A DNA stretch of 64,000 nucleotides from CAZGSN01 sp964371655 (GCA_964371655.1 CAYJOD010000019.1:1-64000); one strand, 5' to 3'. Positions 54,110 through 63,295 are shown, numbered from the stretch's first letter. Numbers and translations are program-made. Notes: generated by a model not told the origin, from the letters alone.

Positions 54110-54853
54110 CAACCAGAACCACGAGCCACCGTCTTGCGTCCCTGCGCTCCGACTCCTTGGCCACGATGAGCGAGATCACGACGCTGCCCGACTTGATGCA
54201 ATCTCGTGCCCGAGCCGACACCGGCCACTCGGCCCGATTTTGGGGAACTCGGCGATGGAGTCCCAGAGCTACATCATTGAAATGAAAGCGGAGGGGGGGA
54301 GATTCGAACTCCCGGACCCTTTCGGGTCGCCGATTTTCAAGACCGGTGGTTTCAACCGCTCACCCACCCCTCCGTGGCGCGTGGCAGAGGCGCGGGAGAT
54401 AGCCCGCGCGGGCGCGCCGTGCAAACCTTCGCGGACAGGATCCACGGTCACGCTGGTCGTGGAACTCGCCGATGCATACAAGAGTCGCGGACCATGGACC
54501 TTCGGACTTGGCAAAGAGAATTCTCGCGCCAAGGCGCCAAGCCGCAAAGCGGTATTCGGAACGAAGCCCTCGAGTGAAACGCAGGCTCAGCGTCTTACCT
54601 TCGCGCCTTCGCGTCTTCGCGCGAGTCTTCTTTGTTCACCTCTTTGTCCTGATTCGTTTCGACGGCCATAAATCGCCTATCGATTTGCACTGGCGGTCCT
54701 GAGGACCAGCGCCTTATCTCTTCTTCGTGAGCCTCATGCTTTTCGTGGCGCGAGATGACTTGCGGGGCAACGCCTCGCGACGTCTTCTCCGCGGTTGAAA
54801 CGATTCTCGATGACGATTTGGAATCACCCTCCTAAACTGCTCTGTTGTCGGCG
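54110..54853. other. 744-bp region with tRNA-Ser and a word-repeat element
   Basis: Apart from tRNA-Ser (54289-54373) it contains an element at about 54515-54640: left arm TCTCGCGCCAAGGCGCCAAG, right arm CTTCGCGCCTTCGCGTCTTC, which are inverted versions of the same words. About 200 bp before the next gene show nothing else. Confidence 0.65.
54289..54373 (-). tRNA. tRNA-Ser (TGA)
   Basis: Read on the minus strand, acceptor GGAGGGG pairs with CCCCTCC, discriminator G. The anticodon stem CCGGT/ATCGG (one weak pair) encloses loop CTTGAAA with anticodon TGA at 54337-54339. A long variable arm (CGACCCGAAAGGGTC) and the T arm GAGTTCGAATCTC fit a class II tRNA of 85 nt. CCA is not encoded. Confidence 0.95.
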
Positions 54854-55540
54854 ATGATTCCTTGGGAGCTCGTCGACAGCGCGGCGGTGCCGGGTAGCCG
54901 CCAGCAGCTTCACCTCTATAAACGCGGCGAAGAGTTTTCGATCCGCGTCAATCACCGCGAGCTGATGAACAGCCGCGTCCATGGCTCCGAAGAAGCTCTG
55001 GCCGAGCTTACCTGCGCCAGGATCTCTCGGTGCCCAAGCCCGCGCTTGCTCATCGGCGGTTTGGGTATGGGCTACACCCTGGCAGCTGCACTCGCGCGCC
55101 TGCCGGCCAAGGCCCAAGTTGTCGTGGCCGAGTTGGTGCCGGCGGTCGTGGAGTGGAACAAGGGTCTTCTCGGAGCGCTCGCCGGTCATCCGCTGCGCGA
55201 TCGTCGGGTTGTGGTCCGGGAGGTGGACGTGGCGCAGGTTCTTAAGACCGCACCGCAAGGCTACGACGCAATCTTGCTCGATGTCGACAACGGCCCAGAG
55301 GCCCTCGGGCTACTGGATAACGATTGGCTCTACACGATGGCCGGATTGGAAGCTGCTTTCGAGAGCTTGCGGCATGATGGGGTGCTGGGCATTTGGTCGC
55401 CCTCTCCGAATCGAAGCTTTACGCAACGCCTGCGTCGCGCTGGCTTCGCTGCGGAAGAGGTGCAAGCGCGGGCCCGTGGCCCGCGCGGCGGCGGTCGTGT
55501 ACACACGATCTGGATCGCTCAACGGCGTACACCTGGTTGA
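54854..55540 (+). CDS. spermidine synthase-fold SAM-dependent protein
   Basis: 228 residues from ATG 54854; a TTG three codons earlier is possible. The fold is that of spermidine synthase-like methyltransferases: RLLIGGLGMGYTLAAALARL (motif I), VVVAELVPAVVEWN (acidic residue), YDAILLDVDNGPEAL (motif II region) and HDGVLGIWSPSPNRSFTQRL. The gatekeeper residues of true polyamine synthases cannot be confirmed, so a small-molecule or protein methyltransferase is equally possible. No polyamine genes are nearby. Confidence 0.78.
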   Translation: MIPWELVDSAAVPGSRQQLHLYKRGEEFSIRVNHRELMNSRVHGSEEALAELTCARISRCPSPRLLIGGLGMGYTLAAALARLPAKAQVVVAELVPAVVEWNKGLLGALAGHPLRDRRVVVREVDVAQVLKTAPQGYDAILLDVDNGPEALGLLDNDWLYTMAGLEAAFESLRHDGVLGIWSPSPNRSFTQRLRRAGFAAEEVQARARGPRGGGRVHTIWIAQRRTPG

Positions 55541-55544
55541 AGCC

Positions 55545-55622
55545 TTCGGGCCTCAGACTTCCGGCTGACAACTTCGGGACCGATCACAACCTGAAGCCTG
55601 AAGCCCGAAGTCAGGAGCCGAG
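55545..55622. repeat. word-repeat inverted element (CTTCAGGCTTCAGAC family)
   Basis: CTTCGGGCCTCAGACTTCCGG on the left and CCTGAAGCCTGAAGCCCGAAG on the right are inverted versions of the same words. It lies between two convergent methyltransferase-like genes. Same family as about 39052-39140. Confidence 0.8.
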
Positions 55623-55624
55623 TG

Positions 55625-56260
55625 TCAGGATTGATTTGATCGCCGCCACACGCTCGCCAGCCACGGCTGCTGTTCGCACGGCAGGCCGGGCGGGCGGTAA
55701 TAGTGAGTCAGCTCTTCGAATCCGGCGGCGGACAGGTACTGTCGCCACGTCGCGCTGCGATAGTAGGCGCCGTAGCGGCCACGGTTCCACCCTTCCTCGT
55801 CGTTGCCACGCGGGTTCGAGGTGAAGAGAACGCCACGCGGCTTCAGAGTGGCGTGCAGCTGGCGCAACACGCGCGGCAACTCCTGGCTGGGAATATGGAA
55901 CAATGCGGCGTTGGCGAACACACCGTCGAACCGGCCATCGGGCAGGTCGAGTTTCAGAAAATCCTGCTGCCACACTTCGCAACCGCTGTAGGCGCGCGCC
56001 ATTTCAACGAAGCGCGCGGCGCCGTCGAGGCCAATGGCGATCTGGCCAAGCTCGGCAAATACCTTGAGGTCGCGTCCGGGTCCGCACCCAAGATCGAGGA
56101 TGGTGAATGGCGGCTCGCCGTCGATGCGATCCAAGAGCGCCTCGATATTCTGTTTCACATCGTGATCGCGCGTGCCTTCCCAGAAGTCCGCGGCACGCTC
56201 GTTGTAGTGCTGCAGCGTGCGCTCGGCAGCAGCTTCGACGTCTTGTGGATTGAGCTTCAT
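55625..56260 (-). CDS. class I SAM-dependent methyltransferase
   Basis: 211 residues from ATG 56260; the longer frame lacks support and no ribosome-binding site is seen. Motif I TILDLGCGPGRDLKVF, acidic GLDGAARFVEM, motif II FDGVFANAALFHIPSQELPRVL and LKPRGVLFTSNPRG give a Methyltransf_25-type enzyme. The C-terminal part YGAYYRSATWRQYLSAAGFEEL resembles proteins annotated as class I methyltransferases of unknown target. Convergent with the spermidine synthase-fold gene. Confidence 0.86.
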   Translation of the reverse strand: MKLNPQDVEAAAERTLQHYNERAADFWEGTRDHDVKQNIEALLDRIDGEPPFTILDLGCGPGRDLKVFAELGQIAIGLDGAARFVEMARAYSGCEVWQQDFLKLDLPDGRFDGVFANAALFHIPSQELPRVLRQLHATLKPRGVLFTSNPRGNDEEGWNRGRYGAYYRSATWRQYLSAAGFEELTHYYRPPGLPCEQQPWLASVWRRSNQS

Positions 56261-56563
56261 TCTACGGGGCGCGGTGCTGGCTTTGAACCGGATGTTGCAT
56301 TGCGGCTGATGTCGCTCGCGGTCGCCAACCGTGAGATCGGCCATCAGAATGCGAGATTTGGCGGCGCGGTGCAACCGCACATCACGGCAAGGGAGAGGGA
56401 GTCGATCAGCAAGACGGCGCAGTCAGGACGGGCGCTCGGAGTCAGGAGATAGCGGGGCATGCGCGGCTGGGAGCGTGCCCCCCGTGCCACACATCGGGCG
56501 TCATGCGCCGGGTATCAGGTGTCAAACACCTGATACCCGGCACATGATCTGCGGCGCGATCAG
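56261..56563. other. intergenic region with a perfect 16-bp hairpin
   Basis: GCCGGGTATCAGGTGT (56507-56522) pairs perfectly with 56526-56541 around a 3-base loop. It stands about 20 bp beyond the DEAD-box gene stop and may terminate that transcript, though no T-run follows. The rest of the 303 bp shows nothing recognisable. Confidence 0.6.
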
Positions 56564-57805
56564 TTAGGCGTTCGACCAGGCTCTCGGGCCGCTACGACCG
56601 CGCACCGGGCGACGGAAGCTTCGCGGCGCCGCTTCGTTGTGTGGCGTCGCAAGCGGCGCGGCAACGACGTGCGTCTCGCCACCCTCGCGCACTTCCAGGC
56701 GAGCCAGCGAGCGGCCGATGTGGCGCTCGATCGCGCGCACTTGCCACGTCTCTTCCGGCGAAACGAAGCTCGACGCGTGTCCGTCGAGCTCGGCACGTGC
56801 GGTACGGCCGACACGGTGCACGTAGTCTTCGACGCTTTGCGGCAGGTCGAAGTTGATCACCCGCCCGATACCGGCGACGTCGACGCCGCGTGCGGCGATG
56901 TCGGTGGCCACCAGGATGCGAAAACGCCCACTGCGGAAGCCTTGCATGGCGGCGCGACGCTGCGCCTGGGTGCGATCGGCGTGGAGCCGCTCGGCCTTGT
57001 GCCCGGCTTGCATGAGCATGCGCGCGACACGGTCGGTACGATGTTTCGTGCGCGCGAAGATGAGCATCGTTCCTTCATGCTTTTCGACCAGCGACTTGAG
57101 CAGCGGAAATTTCTGTTCGTTGGGAACGAAGTAGATGTCCTGCGTGGTGCGCGTCGGCGGCACCGAATGTCCACCGGCAAGGGCCTGCACCGGCGAGCGC
57201 ATCTGCATGCGCGCCAGCGCACTCAGGTCGGCGGGCATGGTGGCGGAGAACAACAGCGTCTGTCGCTCCTTGGGGAGCTCCGCCATGATGCGATCGAGCT
57301 GCGGCTTGAAGCCCATGTCCAACATGCGATCGGCTTCGTCGAGAACGACGATGGCGCATTGGCGCAGATCGGCTGTGCGACGCTCGACGTGATCGACGAG
57401 TCGACCCGGGGTGGCGACGAGAATCGCCGCACGGCGACGCAGCGCGTCGAGCTGCGGGCCGTAGGGAACGCCACCGACGATCAACGTCGAATGCAGCCCC
57501 TGCCCCAGACGCTCAGCCCAGGCCAGCGTCTGCTCGGCGAGCTCGCGCGTCGGCGACAGCACCAGGGCGCAGGCCTGCGGTGACGTCTTGCGCAGCACCC
57601 GCAATCTCTCCACCAAAGGAATCAGGAACGCGGCGGTCTTGCCGGTGCCGGTCTGCGCCGCACCGATCACGTCGTTACCCTCCAGCGCGGGCGGGATCGC
57701 CTTGGCCTGAATCGGCGTCGGCGTCTGAAACCCGGCTGCGGCTATGGCTGCCTGCATTGGCTCCGACAGCGGTAGATCTCGGAATGTTGATACACTTGTA
57801 CTCAC
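56564..57805 (-). CDS. DEAD-box RNA helicase (RhlE-like)
   Basis: About 413 residues from GTG 57805, which has AGGAG six bases upstream; a GTG ten codons earlier is less likely. The Q motif (FRDLPLSEPMQAAIAAAGF, PTPIQ), Walker A AQTGTGKT (50-57), PTRELA, DEAD in VVLDEADRMLDMGF, SAT, and the C-terminal helicase motifs ATDIAARGVDVAGIG and YVHRVGRTAR are all present. The short C-terminal tail is Arg-rich. It should unwind RNA in ribosome assembly or mRNA decay. RhlE is inferred from motif spacing and short tail. Confidence 0.94.
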   Translation of the reverse strand: MSTSVSTFRDLPLSEPMQAAIAAAGFQTPTPIQAKAIPPALEGNDVIGAAQTGTGKTAAFLIPLVERLRVLRKTSPQACALVLSPTRELAEQTLAWAERLGQGLHSTLIVGGVPYGPQLDALRRRAAILVATPGRLVDHVERRTADLRQCAIVVLDEADRMLDMGFKPQLDRIMAELPKERQTLLFSATMPADLSALARMQMRSPVQALAGGHSVPPTRTTQDIYFVPNEQKFPLLKSLVEKHEGTMLIFARTKHRTDRVARMLMQAGHKAERLHADRTQAQRRAAMQGFRSGRFRILVATDIAARGVDVAGIGRVINFDLPQSVEDYVHRVGRTARAELDGHASSFVSPEETWQVRAIERHIGRSLARLEVREGGETHVVAAPLATPHNEAAPRSFRRPVRGRSGPRAWSNA

Positions 57806-58216
57806 TAGTTCTCCTATTCGAATTGAAGGCGCCACTTACACACCGACGGCGCGCGAACCCGGCTTCCCGCCGACGCGCGTAGAGCGTGCAGCGAGACGAT
57901 TTATTGAGACCTTTGCGTGAATTGGCCGCGGAACACGGCCGCGAGGCAGGGAAGTAACAATAAACGAGCAACCCATGTAGCGGCCCGATTCGCTGAAGTC
58001 CAGGCACGCGCGTCCTGGTGGCTTTCGCAGCAGCCCTCAGGCCGCGGACTTTGAGCGCTTCGCCACCGAGAGCAAGCCCCGCAAGGTAACGGTCTTCCAC
58101 CTCGCCACGGACTCCGCGGCAACGTCCACAGGGAACTAAAACGGTTGCACGCGATGATTTCGATTTCATCCGAAGCCTGCCGGCGCGACCTCGAATCCAA
58201 AGGCTCGGTCGGAACT

Positions 58217-58806
58217 CAGGGCCACGGCAAAGTCACTGATGGAGCCTGCGTGCATCGGAGCGATCCTGAGCCACTAGCGACCCGTTCTTACCAACATGTT
58301 GGGAGAAGGAGAGCGGCTGTAGACGCCCGGCATGCCGTGCATCTACGGAAGCATCCACCCGCTGACCGCTTGCTTACGCGCGCGGCTCTGCCCTGGCAAA
58401 CACCTGCGGATCCCGACCTGAGCCGCGACCGTCAGGGAGCGGTGATTCGTGGGATCTCCCACACCTGTTCTACTCTCTCCCGATTTCGTCGCGGGGCGCA
58501 CAGATTTCCAACGCGATGCGTCATCGTAGCGGAGCAGTTTCTCCGACTCTTCTTTTCTCCGACCTACAGCCTACGGTCTACAGCCTACAACCTGCGTGGC
58601 CCGCTCCGGCCCTTCAAACTTTGGTTGCGGCCACGAGGCCGCGCTATGCAAAGCGGGCGGGCCGCCCGTGCTCCCGGCGATGATATTCCGCTCGGGGCGC
58701 TGGTTTCAGGCAATCGCTGGGAGCGCGGACGGCTCGTCCGCCGCAGGCTGGAAATGAGCGATTCCTCGGCCGAAGCCCTCCGTGACTCAACCTTGCCGTG
58801 GCCCTG
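58217..58806. mobile_element. family 1 compound inverted-repeat element, copy 3
   Basis: The left end CAGGGCCACGGCAAAG (58217) is matched by CCTTGCCGTGGCCCTG at the right end (to 58806). Identical 10-bp flanks GGTCGGAACT stand at 58207-58216 and 58807-58816. The 590-bp interior holds a full copy C of the 175-bp repeat (58286-58466), a word repeat (CTACAGCCTACGGTCTACAG, about 58562-58592) and a 93-bp block (58653-58745) matching the complement of 41801-41892. No open frame looks genuine. Confidence 0.87.
58286..58466 (+). repeat. 175-bp dispersed repeat, copy C
   Basis: It begins ACCAACATGTTGGGAGAAG, has CCGCTGACCGCTTGCTTACG, GAGCCGCGACCGTCAGGGAG and ends GTGATTCGTGGGATCTCCCA. It matches copies A and B most closely in the right two-thirds. 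It is nested inside the family 1 compound element. Confidence 0.82.
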
Positions 58807-59153
58807 GGTCGGAACTCATGACGTCTTGCCAGCTAATCCAAATCCTGATCTTATGCGGCCTTCGGCGACCTCGTGAACCCTGACATCTCGATACCATCCG
58901 AGATGTCCGATAAACCCGAGCCAGCGTCTGGAATACGCTACCCAGAGAGACGAAACATCTATGATTGAGGGAGTTTACAGCCCGTGCCCGGCCATGCTCG
59001 GAAAAAATGAAGATCAGCTGATCACGGCGGCAAGCAAACTTCATTAGGAAAATGCCGGGATGAGTTTGCATTATGCCCCAACCTCACATATGGTGCGCCG
59101 AACTCGTAGAAGAGAATCCAAAACGATTGAGTTGGTAAGAGGCAGATTGCGCT

Positions 59154-60329
59154 ATGGACAATCGAATCGGCGCTCTAGCGCTGAAAATTGAAGAAGAGAC
59201 CGAGCCGGAAGGTGAAGAGCTTGTAGAAGCCCTCCCCGAGATCGAAGAAGATGACACCGATGTCGTCGACCGCGGCGAGATGGACGCCCCGTCGCTGTTC
59301 TTCCAGGGCGTGGGGCAGACGACGATGCTCACGCGCGAGGAAGAGCTCGCGATCGCCAAGGGCATCGTGAAGTGTAGGAATCGTATCCGCCGGCTATTGC
59401 GCCGCTTCCCGCGCCTCATTGGAGCGGCGCTACCCGACCACGGCCGTAGCGTCATTCACCCATCCGAGGATTTCCGCGAGCGCGAAACCGTCATGATCCT
59501 GGAGTTCGCGCATCGTCTGTTGCAATCGCGCCGGCGCACCGATCCGCGCCTCGGGTCGCGTATGGAAGTCAAGGAGTTCGTGCTCAATCTCGAGCGCGAG
59601 CTGCGCGAATATCGTCATTTGCGCGACCGCATGATCGAGGCCAATCTGCGCTTGGTCATCTCCTTTGCGCGTCGTTACCGCCGTACCGGAGTGTCCTTCC
59701 TCGACATGGTGCAAGAGGGGACCCTCGGCCTGATCCGCGCTGTCGAGAAGTACGATCCGGTCAAGGAAGTGAAGTTCGGCACCTACGCCGTGTGGTGGAT
59801 CTGGCAACAGATCGGCCGCGCCGGCGACATGCACGGCGGGCTCATCCGCACCCCGGTGCACTGGAACCAACTGCGTCGCAAGGTCGGCCGCGAGACGCAA
59901 CGTCTGCAGACCGAGCACGACGGCGAGGTCGATCGCGAGATGCTCGCCGAAGCCAGCGGAGTCGATCCGGATCGACTCGAAACCATGACCCGCAGCTTCC
60001 AGTGCGTGTCGATCGATTCCCCACTGGGCGCCGATGACGACCGTACTCTGGAGGAGCTGCTCGCCAGCGACGCCAACGACCCGGAACAGGATGCGGCGGC
60101 TCTCGATCTCAGCGAGCAACTCGAGCAGGCGCTGCGACAGCTGCCCCCCCGCGAGGCCGACATCCTGCGGTTGCGCTTCGGCACCGCTGATCAACAGTCG
60201 CTGACTCTCGAAGAGGTGGGACGACGCTACGGCGTCAGTCGCGAGCGCATTCGCCAGCTCGAGGCCCGCGCTCTCAAGCAGTTACTACCGATCTGCGAAG
60301 GCCAAGGACTGCGAGCCTACGTCGACTAA
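59154..60329 (+). CDS. sigma-70 family RNA polymerase sigma factor
   Basis: 391 residues. An acidic N-terminal region (12-45) is followed by region 1.2 (LTREEELAIAKGIVKCRNRI) and an unusual ~90-residue stretch before region 2. Region 2 has MIEANLRLVISFARRYRRTGVSFLDMVQEG and LGLIRAVEKYDPVKEVKFGTYAVWWIWQQI; region 3 and region 4 (LPPREADILRLRFG, LEEVGRRYGVSRERIRQLE) follow. The pattern is of a primary-like or group 2/3 sigma factor (RpoD/RpoS/RpoH class). It is shorter than primary RpoD, so it is more likely an alternative sigma. No anti-sigma gene is adjacent. AGAGG stands about ten bases before the ATG. Confidence 0.92.
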   Translation: MDNRIGALALKIEEETEPEGEELVEALPEIEEDDTDVVDRGEMDAPSLFFQGVGQTTMLTREEELAIAKGIVKCRNRIRRLLRRFPRLIGAALPDHGRSVIHPSEDFRERETVMILEFAHRLLQSRRRTDPRLGSRMEVKEFVLNLERELREYRHLRDRMIEANLRLVISFARRYRRTGVSFLDMVQEGTLGLIRAVEKYDPVKEVKFGTYAVWWIWQQIGRAGDMHGGLIRTPVHWNQLRRKVGRETQRLQTEHDGEVDREMLAEASGVDPDRLETMTRSFQCVSIDSPLGADDDRTLEELLASDANDPEQDAAALDLSEQLEQALRQLPPREADILRLRFGTADQQSLTLEEVGRRYGVSRERIRQLEARALKQLLPICEGQGLRAYVD

Positions 60330-60362
60330 GACTCGACGAATTCTACAACGAGGAGACTTGTG

Positions 60363-61085
60363 ATGAAGAAGCTGATCGCCATCAGCGCTTTGGTGCTGTT
60401 GGGTAGCGTCAACATGGCCACCGCCGCCGACCCGACAATCAAGACGGACGACGAAAAGATCATCTACACGCTCGGCGTCGCGCTCAGCCGGAGCATCGCG
60501 CAGTTCGGCCTTAGCGCCGGCGAAATCGAGCTCGTCAAAATGGGATTTACCGACGGCGCCCTCAACAAGGAAAAGAAGGTCAACGTCGACGAGTTCCAAC
60601 CCAAGATCCAACAGCTAGCGCAATCGCGCATGCAGGTGGCTGCCGAGGCAGAGAAGAAGGTCTCGAAGGCTTTTCTCGACAAGGCGGCTACCGAGAAGGG
60701 CGCCAAGAAAACCGAGTCCGGCCTGATCTATAAAGAGATCACGCCAGGCACTGGCGCATCGCCCGTGGCCACCGACAAGGTGAAGGTGCACTACCACGGC
60801 ACCACGATCGACGGCACGGTGTTCGACAGCTCCGTGCAACGCGGCCAGCCCGCTACGTTCCCGCTCAATGGCGTGGTCAAGTGTTGGACCGAAGGCGTGC
60901 AGATGATGAAGGTCGGCGGCAAAGCGAAGCTGATCTGCCCGTCGGATCTCGCTTACGGTGATCGCGGCCAGCCTCCGAAGATCAAGCCCGGCGCGACCCT
61001 GATCTTCGAGGTCGAGCTCCTGGAGATCGTCAAGCCCGACGCCGCCGCGCCTGCGGCTCCGCAAGCGCCTCCGCCAGCGCATTGA
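60363..61085 (+). CDS. FKBP-type peptidyl-prolyl isomerase with Mip-like N-terminal domain
   Basis: 240 residues; ATG 60363 with GAGGAG upstream. Signal peptide MKKLIAISALVLLGSVNMATA. An FKBP_N domain (about 22-110) gives dimerisation: TDDEKIIYTLGVALSRSIAQF. The FKBP_C domain (about 125-225) has VHYHGTTIDGTVFDSSVQRG, FPLNGVVKCWTEGVQMMKVGGKAKLICP and YGDRGQPPKIKPGATLIFEVELL, with drug/substrate-binding aromatic residues. The tail is Pro/Ala-rich. It folds exported proteins in the periplasm. It lies 33 bp after the sigma factor gene on the same strand. Confidence 0.95.
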   Translation: MKKLIAISALVLLGSVNMATAADPTIKTDDEKIIYTLGVALSRSIAQFGLSAGEIELVKMGFTDGALNKEKKVNVDEFQPKIQQLAQSRMQVAAEAEKKVSKAFLDKAATEKGAKKTESGLIYKEITPGTGASPVATDKVKVHYHGTTIDGTVFDSSVQRGQPATFPLNGVVKCWTEGVQMMKVGGKAKLICPSDLAYGDRGQPPKIKPGATLIFEVELLEIVKPDAAAPAAPQAPPPAH

Positions 61086-61118
61086 CAACCAGGCCGACGG
61101 CGTCGATGAAGCCGATGG

Positions 61119-62261
61119 ATGCGAATCGAAATCTGTGGCGGGCTGAGCTCCGTCGATGCGCAAGCCTGGGATCATCTTGTCGGCTCCGAGTCGCCGTTCC
61201 TCGAGTGGGGATGGCTGGCAGCGCTTGAAGATTCCGGCTGCGTGAGCCGGCAGACCGGTTGGTTGCCTCAACATCTGACGGTGTGGGAGGGCAAGCACCT
61301 GATTGGTGCTTGCCCTCTTTACGTTAAGGGTCACAGCGCCGGCGAATTCATCTTCGATCAGGGCTGGGCCGACGCCGCCCAACGCGTCGGCTTGCGCTAC
61401 TACCCGAAGCTGCTGGCCGCCGTCCCATTTACGCCAGCCAGCGGCCGCCGCTTCCTGACCCACCCGAGCGCTGATCGTCCGACCCTCTTGAAGCTCATGG
61501 CCGCCAGCCTCGTCGACCTCTGCCGCCAAAACCGCTTCTCGTCCGTGCACGTCAACTTCTGCGCCGCCGATGAGATCGTCGCGCTCGCAGCGGCGGGCTT
61601 TCGCCAGCGCAGCGGCTATCAGTTTCAATGGATCAACGACAGCTGGCAGAGCTTCGACGACTACCTCGCCGCTTTCCGCAGCAAGCGCCGCGTCCAGATC
61701 CGCCGCGAGCAACGCGAGCTCGAGACACAAGCGATCGACATCCGCGCCCAGGCCGGCGACGAGATCAGCGACGACCTCTTCGCGCCCATGTTTCGACTCT
61801 ACAAGTCGACAGTCGACAAACATTACTGGGGGCAGCAGTACCTCAATCCAGCTTTTTTCGACCTGCTGCGCCAACGCTGGAAATCGCGCCTGGTGTTCTT
61901 TGTTGCCCGGCAGCGCGGCGAGGTGGTTGCCGGGACCTTCACCGTGCGCAAGGGCGATGTTCTCTACGGCCGCTATTGGGGCGCCTTCGCGGAGCTGCGC
62001 CACCTGCATTTCAATGTCTGCTACTACGCCAGCATTCAGTACTGCCTGAGCCAAGGCATTACCCGCTTCGAACCTGGCGCCGGCGGCGAGTTCAAGTATC
62101 TACGCGGCTTCGACCCGCGCCCGACCTACAGCATGCACTTCATCGCCGATCCCCAGTTCGACGCCGCGGTGGCCGACTTCCTGAAGCGAGAGGAACGTGT
62201 CGTCGTGAGAGAGATCGAGACGATGGAAGAACAGAGCCCGATTCGGCGGACGCATGGCTGA
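61119..62261 (+). CDS. GNAT-like N-acyltransferase of the DUF482 (peptidogalycan) family
   Basis: 380 residues. It shows the DUF482 hallmarks ESPFLEWGWLAALEDSG near the N-terminus, LIGACPLYVKGHSAGEFIFD, FQWINDSWQSFDDYLAAFRS, LYKSTVDKHYWGQQYLN and the C-terminal GITRFEPGAGGEFKYLRGF. The fold is a double GNAT similar to FemAB. Such proteins are annotated as peptidoglycan or wall-polymer acyltransferases, but the bacterial substrate is not proven. Likely cytoplasmic. It follows the FKBP gene by 33 bp and is probably co-transcribed. Confidence 0.9.
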   Translation: MRIEICGGLSSVDAQAWDHLVGSESPFLEWGWLAALEDSGCVSRQTGWLPQHLTVWEGKHLIGACPLYVKGHSAGEFIFDQGWADAAQRVGLRYYPKLLAAVPFTPASGRRFLTHPSADRPTLLKLMAASLVDLCRQNRFSSVHVNFCAADEIVALAAAGFRQRSGYQFQWINDSWQSFDDYLAAFRSKRRVQIRREQRELETQAIDIRAQAGDEISDDLFAPMFRLYKSTVDKHYWGQQYLNPAFFDLLRQRWKSRLVFFVARQRGEVVAGTFTVRKGDVLYGRYWGAFAELRHLHFNVCYYASIQYCLSQGITRFEPGAGGEFKYLRGFDPRPTYSMHFIADPQFDAAVADFLKREERVVVREIETMEEQSPIRRTHG

Positions 62262-62828
62262 CAGTCAATAGGCAACAGTGATCAGGGCCAGATAACTGGC
62301 AACTTTCGACTCGCAGCATTTAGCCGGAAAAGAACAGTTGAACCGCGGATGAACGCGGATGGACACGGATGAAGCAAGAGGAGCTTGGGGAAATTGCTGA
62401 TTGGTCCCTCGGTGTCTCGACACATTTCGATACCTGCGTACGCGAGCCGAAGTACCGGCAATCCGCGTGAATCCGTGTCCATCCGCGGTTCCAATTGGTG
62501 TTTTCGGGTTTAGTCGGTATCGGCCAGTACGCCTTCGGTTACACGGGGGTAGCTCAGTACCCCCGCCAAGTCGAGTTCAACAGCCAGTCGGGGAGGTTGG
62601 TTCCACCGAAGTGATCGTCGATCACCACGGTCTGGCGGATGAGGCCGACGTAGGTATTGAAGAGCAGTACTGCCTATCCACCGACCACGTGCTTCGTACG
62701 GCCAACGCACCCAGTCGCGTCGAACGCGGGCAAAGGGGAGTAGAAACTGTCGCCGATGGCAGCGAGGGGTGTTGTGCCACACGTACTGGCTCCGATTCAA
62801 TCGGAAGCCAGACCCCTACCCCGACAAG
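62262..62828. other. 567-bp intergenic region
   Basis: It contains the element at 62338-62499. The rest (about 62500-62828) has no credible gene; GTCTGGCGG-type hits are unremarkable. Confidence 0.5.
62338..62499. repeat. inverted element built on AACCGCGGATGAACGCGGATG, copy 2
   Basis: Left arm GTTGAACCGCGGATGAACGC and GGATGGACACGGATGAAGC; right arm GAATCCGTGTCCATCCGCGG and TTCCAATTGG. It is the same word family as 35742-35903, with a different centre. Confidence 0.8.
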
Positions 62829-63275
62829 TTAGAGCCGCTGCCTGCCTTCCTCGATGAAGTAAGCGCCTGTCAACTTCTGCAGCTGTCCCAGTTCCGTGAG
62901 TGGTGAGGTCGACTGATGCGCGATCGGCACGACAATTGCGGCCACCAGGTCGGCCGCGAACTCGCGACGTACGGTGCGGATCTTCCATGACCCGTCGGGG
63001 TTGATCTTCGCAAAGGACATCCCCTCGCCCCCCTGCATGTATGGATGGATGTACCACTTGTCAGTCTTGACGTAGACGAGGACCTTGTACTTGGCCGTCT
63101 CTTCCTGGCTGAAGCCACGCACGTAGCCGGTGATGAAGCTGTCCGGGACGATCGATTCGATACGAATCGTGCGCCGATTCTGCTCTGCGCCGGTTTGGGC
63201 CATGGCTGCCATCGAAATGGCGCCTACGAGAACGGTTGCGACTAGAAGCGGCCGATTGATTCGTATGCGTTGCAT
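62829..63275 (-). CDS. exported protein of unknown function
   Basis: 148 residues from ATG 63275, with AAAGGAG seven bases upstream. A signal peptide (PLLVATVLVGAISMAAMAQ) precedes a small domain with no family I recognise: IESIVPDSFITGYVRGFSQ, LVYVKTDKWYIHPYMQGGEG and RTVRREFAADLVAAIVVPIA. The repeated aromatic and Gly content suggests a beta-rich periplasmic domain. The gene lies 20 bp downstream of the truncated gene at the window edge, on the same strand, and is probably in one operon with it. Confidence 0.75.
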   Translation of the reverse strand: MQRIRINRPLLVATVLVGAISMAAMAQTGAEQNRRTIRIESIVPDSFITGYVRGFSQEETAKYKVLVYVKTDKWYIHPYMQGGEGMSFAKINPDGSWKIRTVRREFAADLVAAIVVPIAHQSTSPLTELGQLQKLTGAYFIEEGRQRL

Positions 63276-63295
63276 CACAAGCTCCTTTTCTTGCT

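Larger units (their letters stand above)
57806..59153. other. 1.35-kb intergenic region dominated by a compound element
   Basis: No credible gene. The 590-bp family 1 copy (58217-58806) covers the middle. The flanking ~400 bp (57806-58216) and ~345 bp (58807-59153) show nothing recognisable; the latter must contain the sigma-factor promoter. A 243-codon plus-strand frame at 58145-58876 is a translation of repeat DNA. Confidence 0.6.

Noticed and set aside
58145..58876. 243-codon frame, and similar ones at 22445-22960 and 25929-26273
   Set aside because: They share a phrase only because they translate the same 175-bp repeat; copies differ without signs of protein-level conservation that I can establish.
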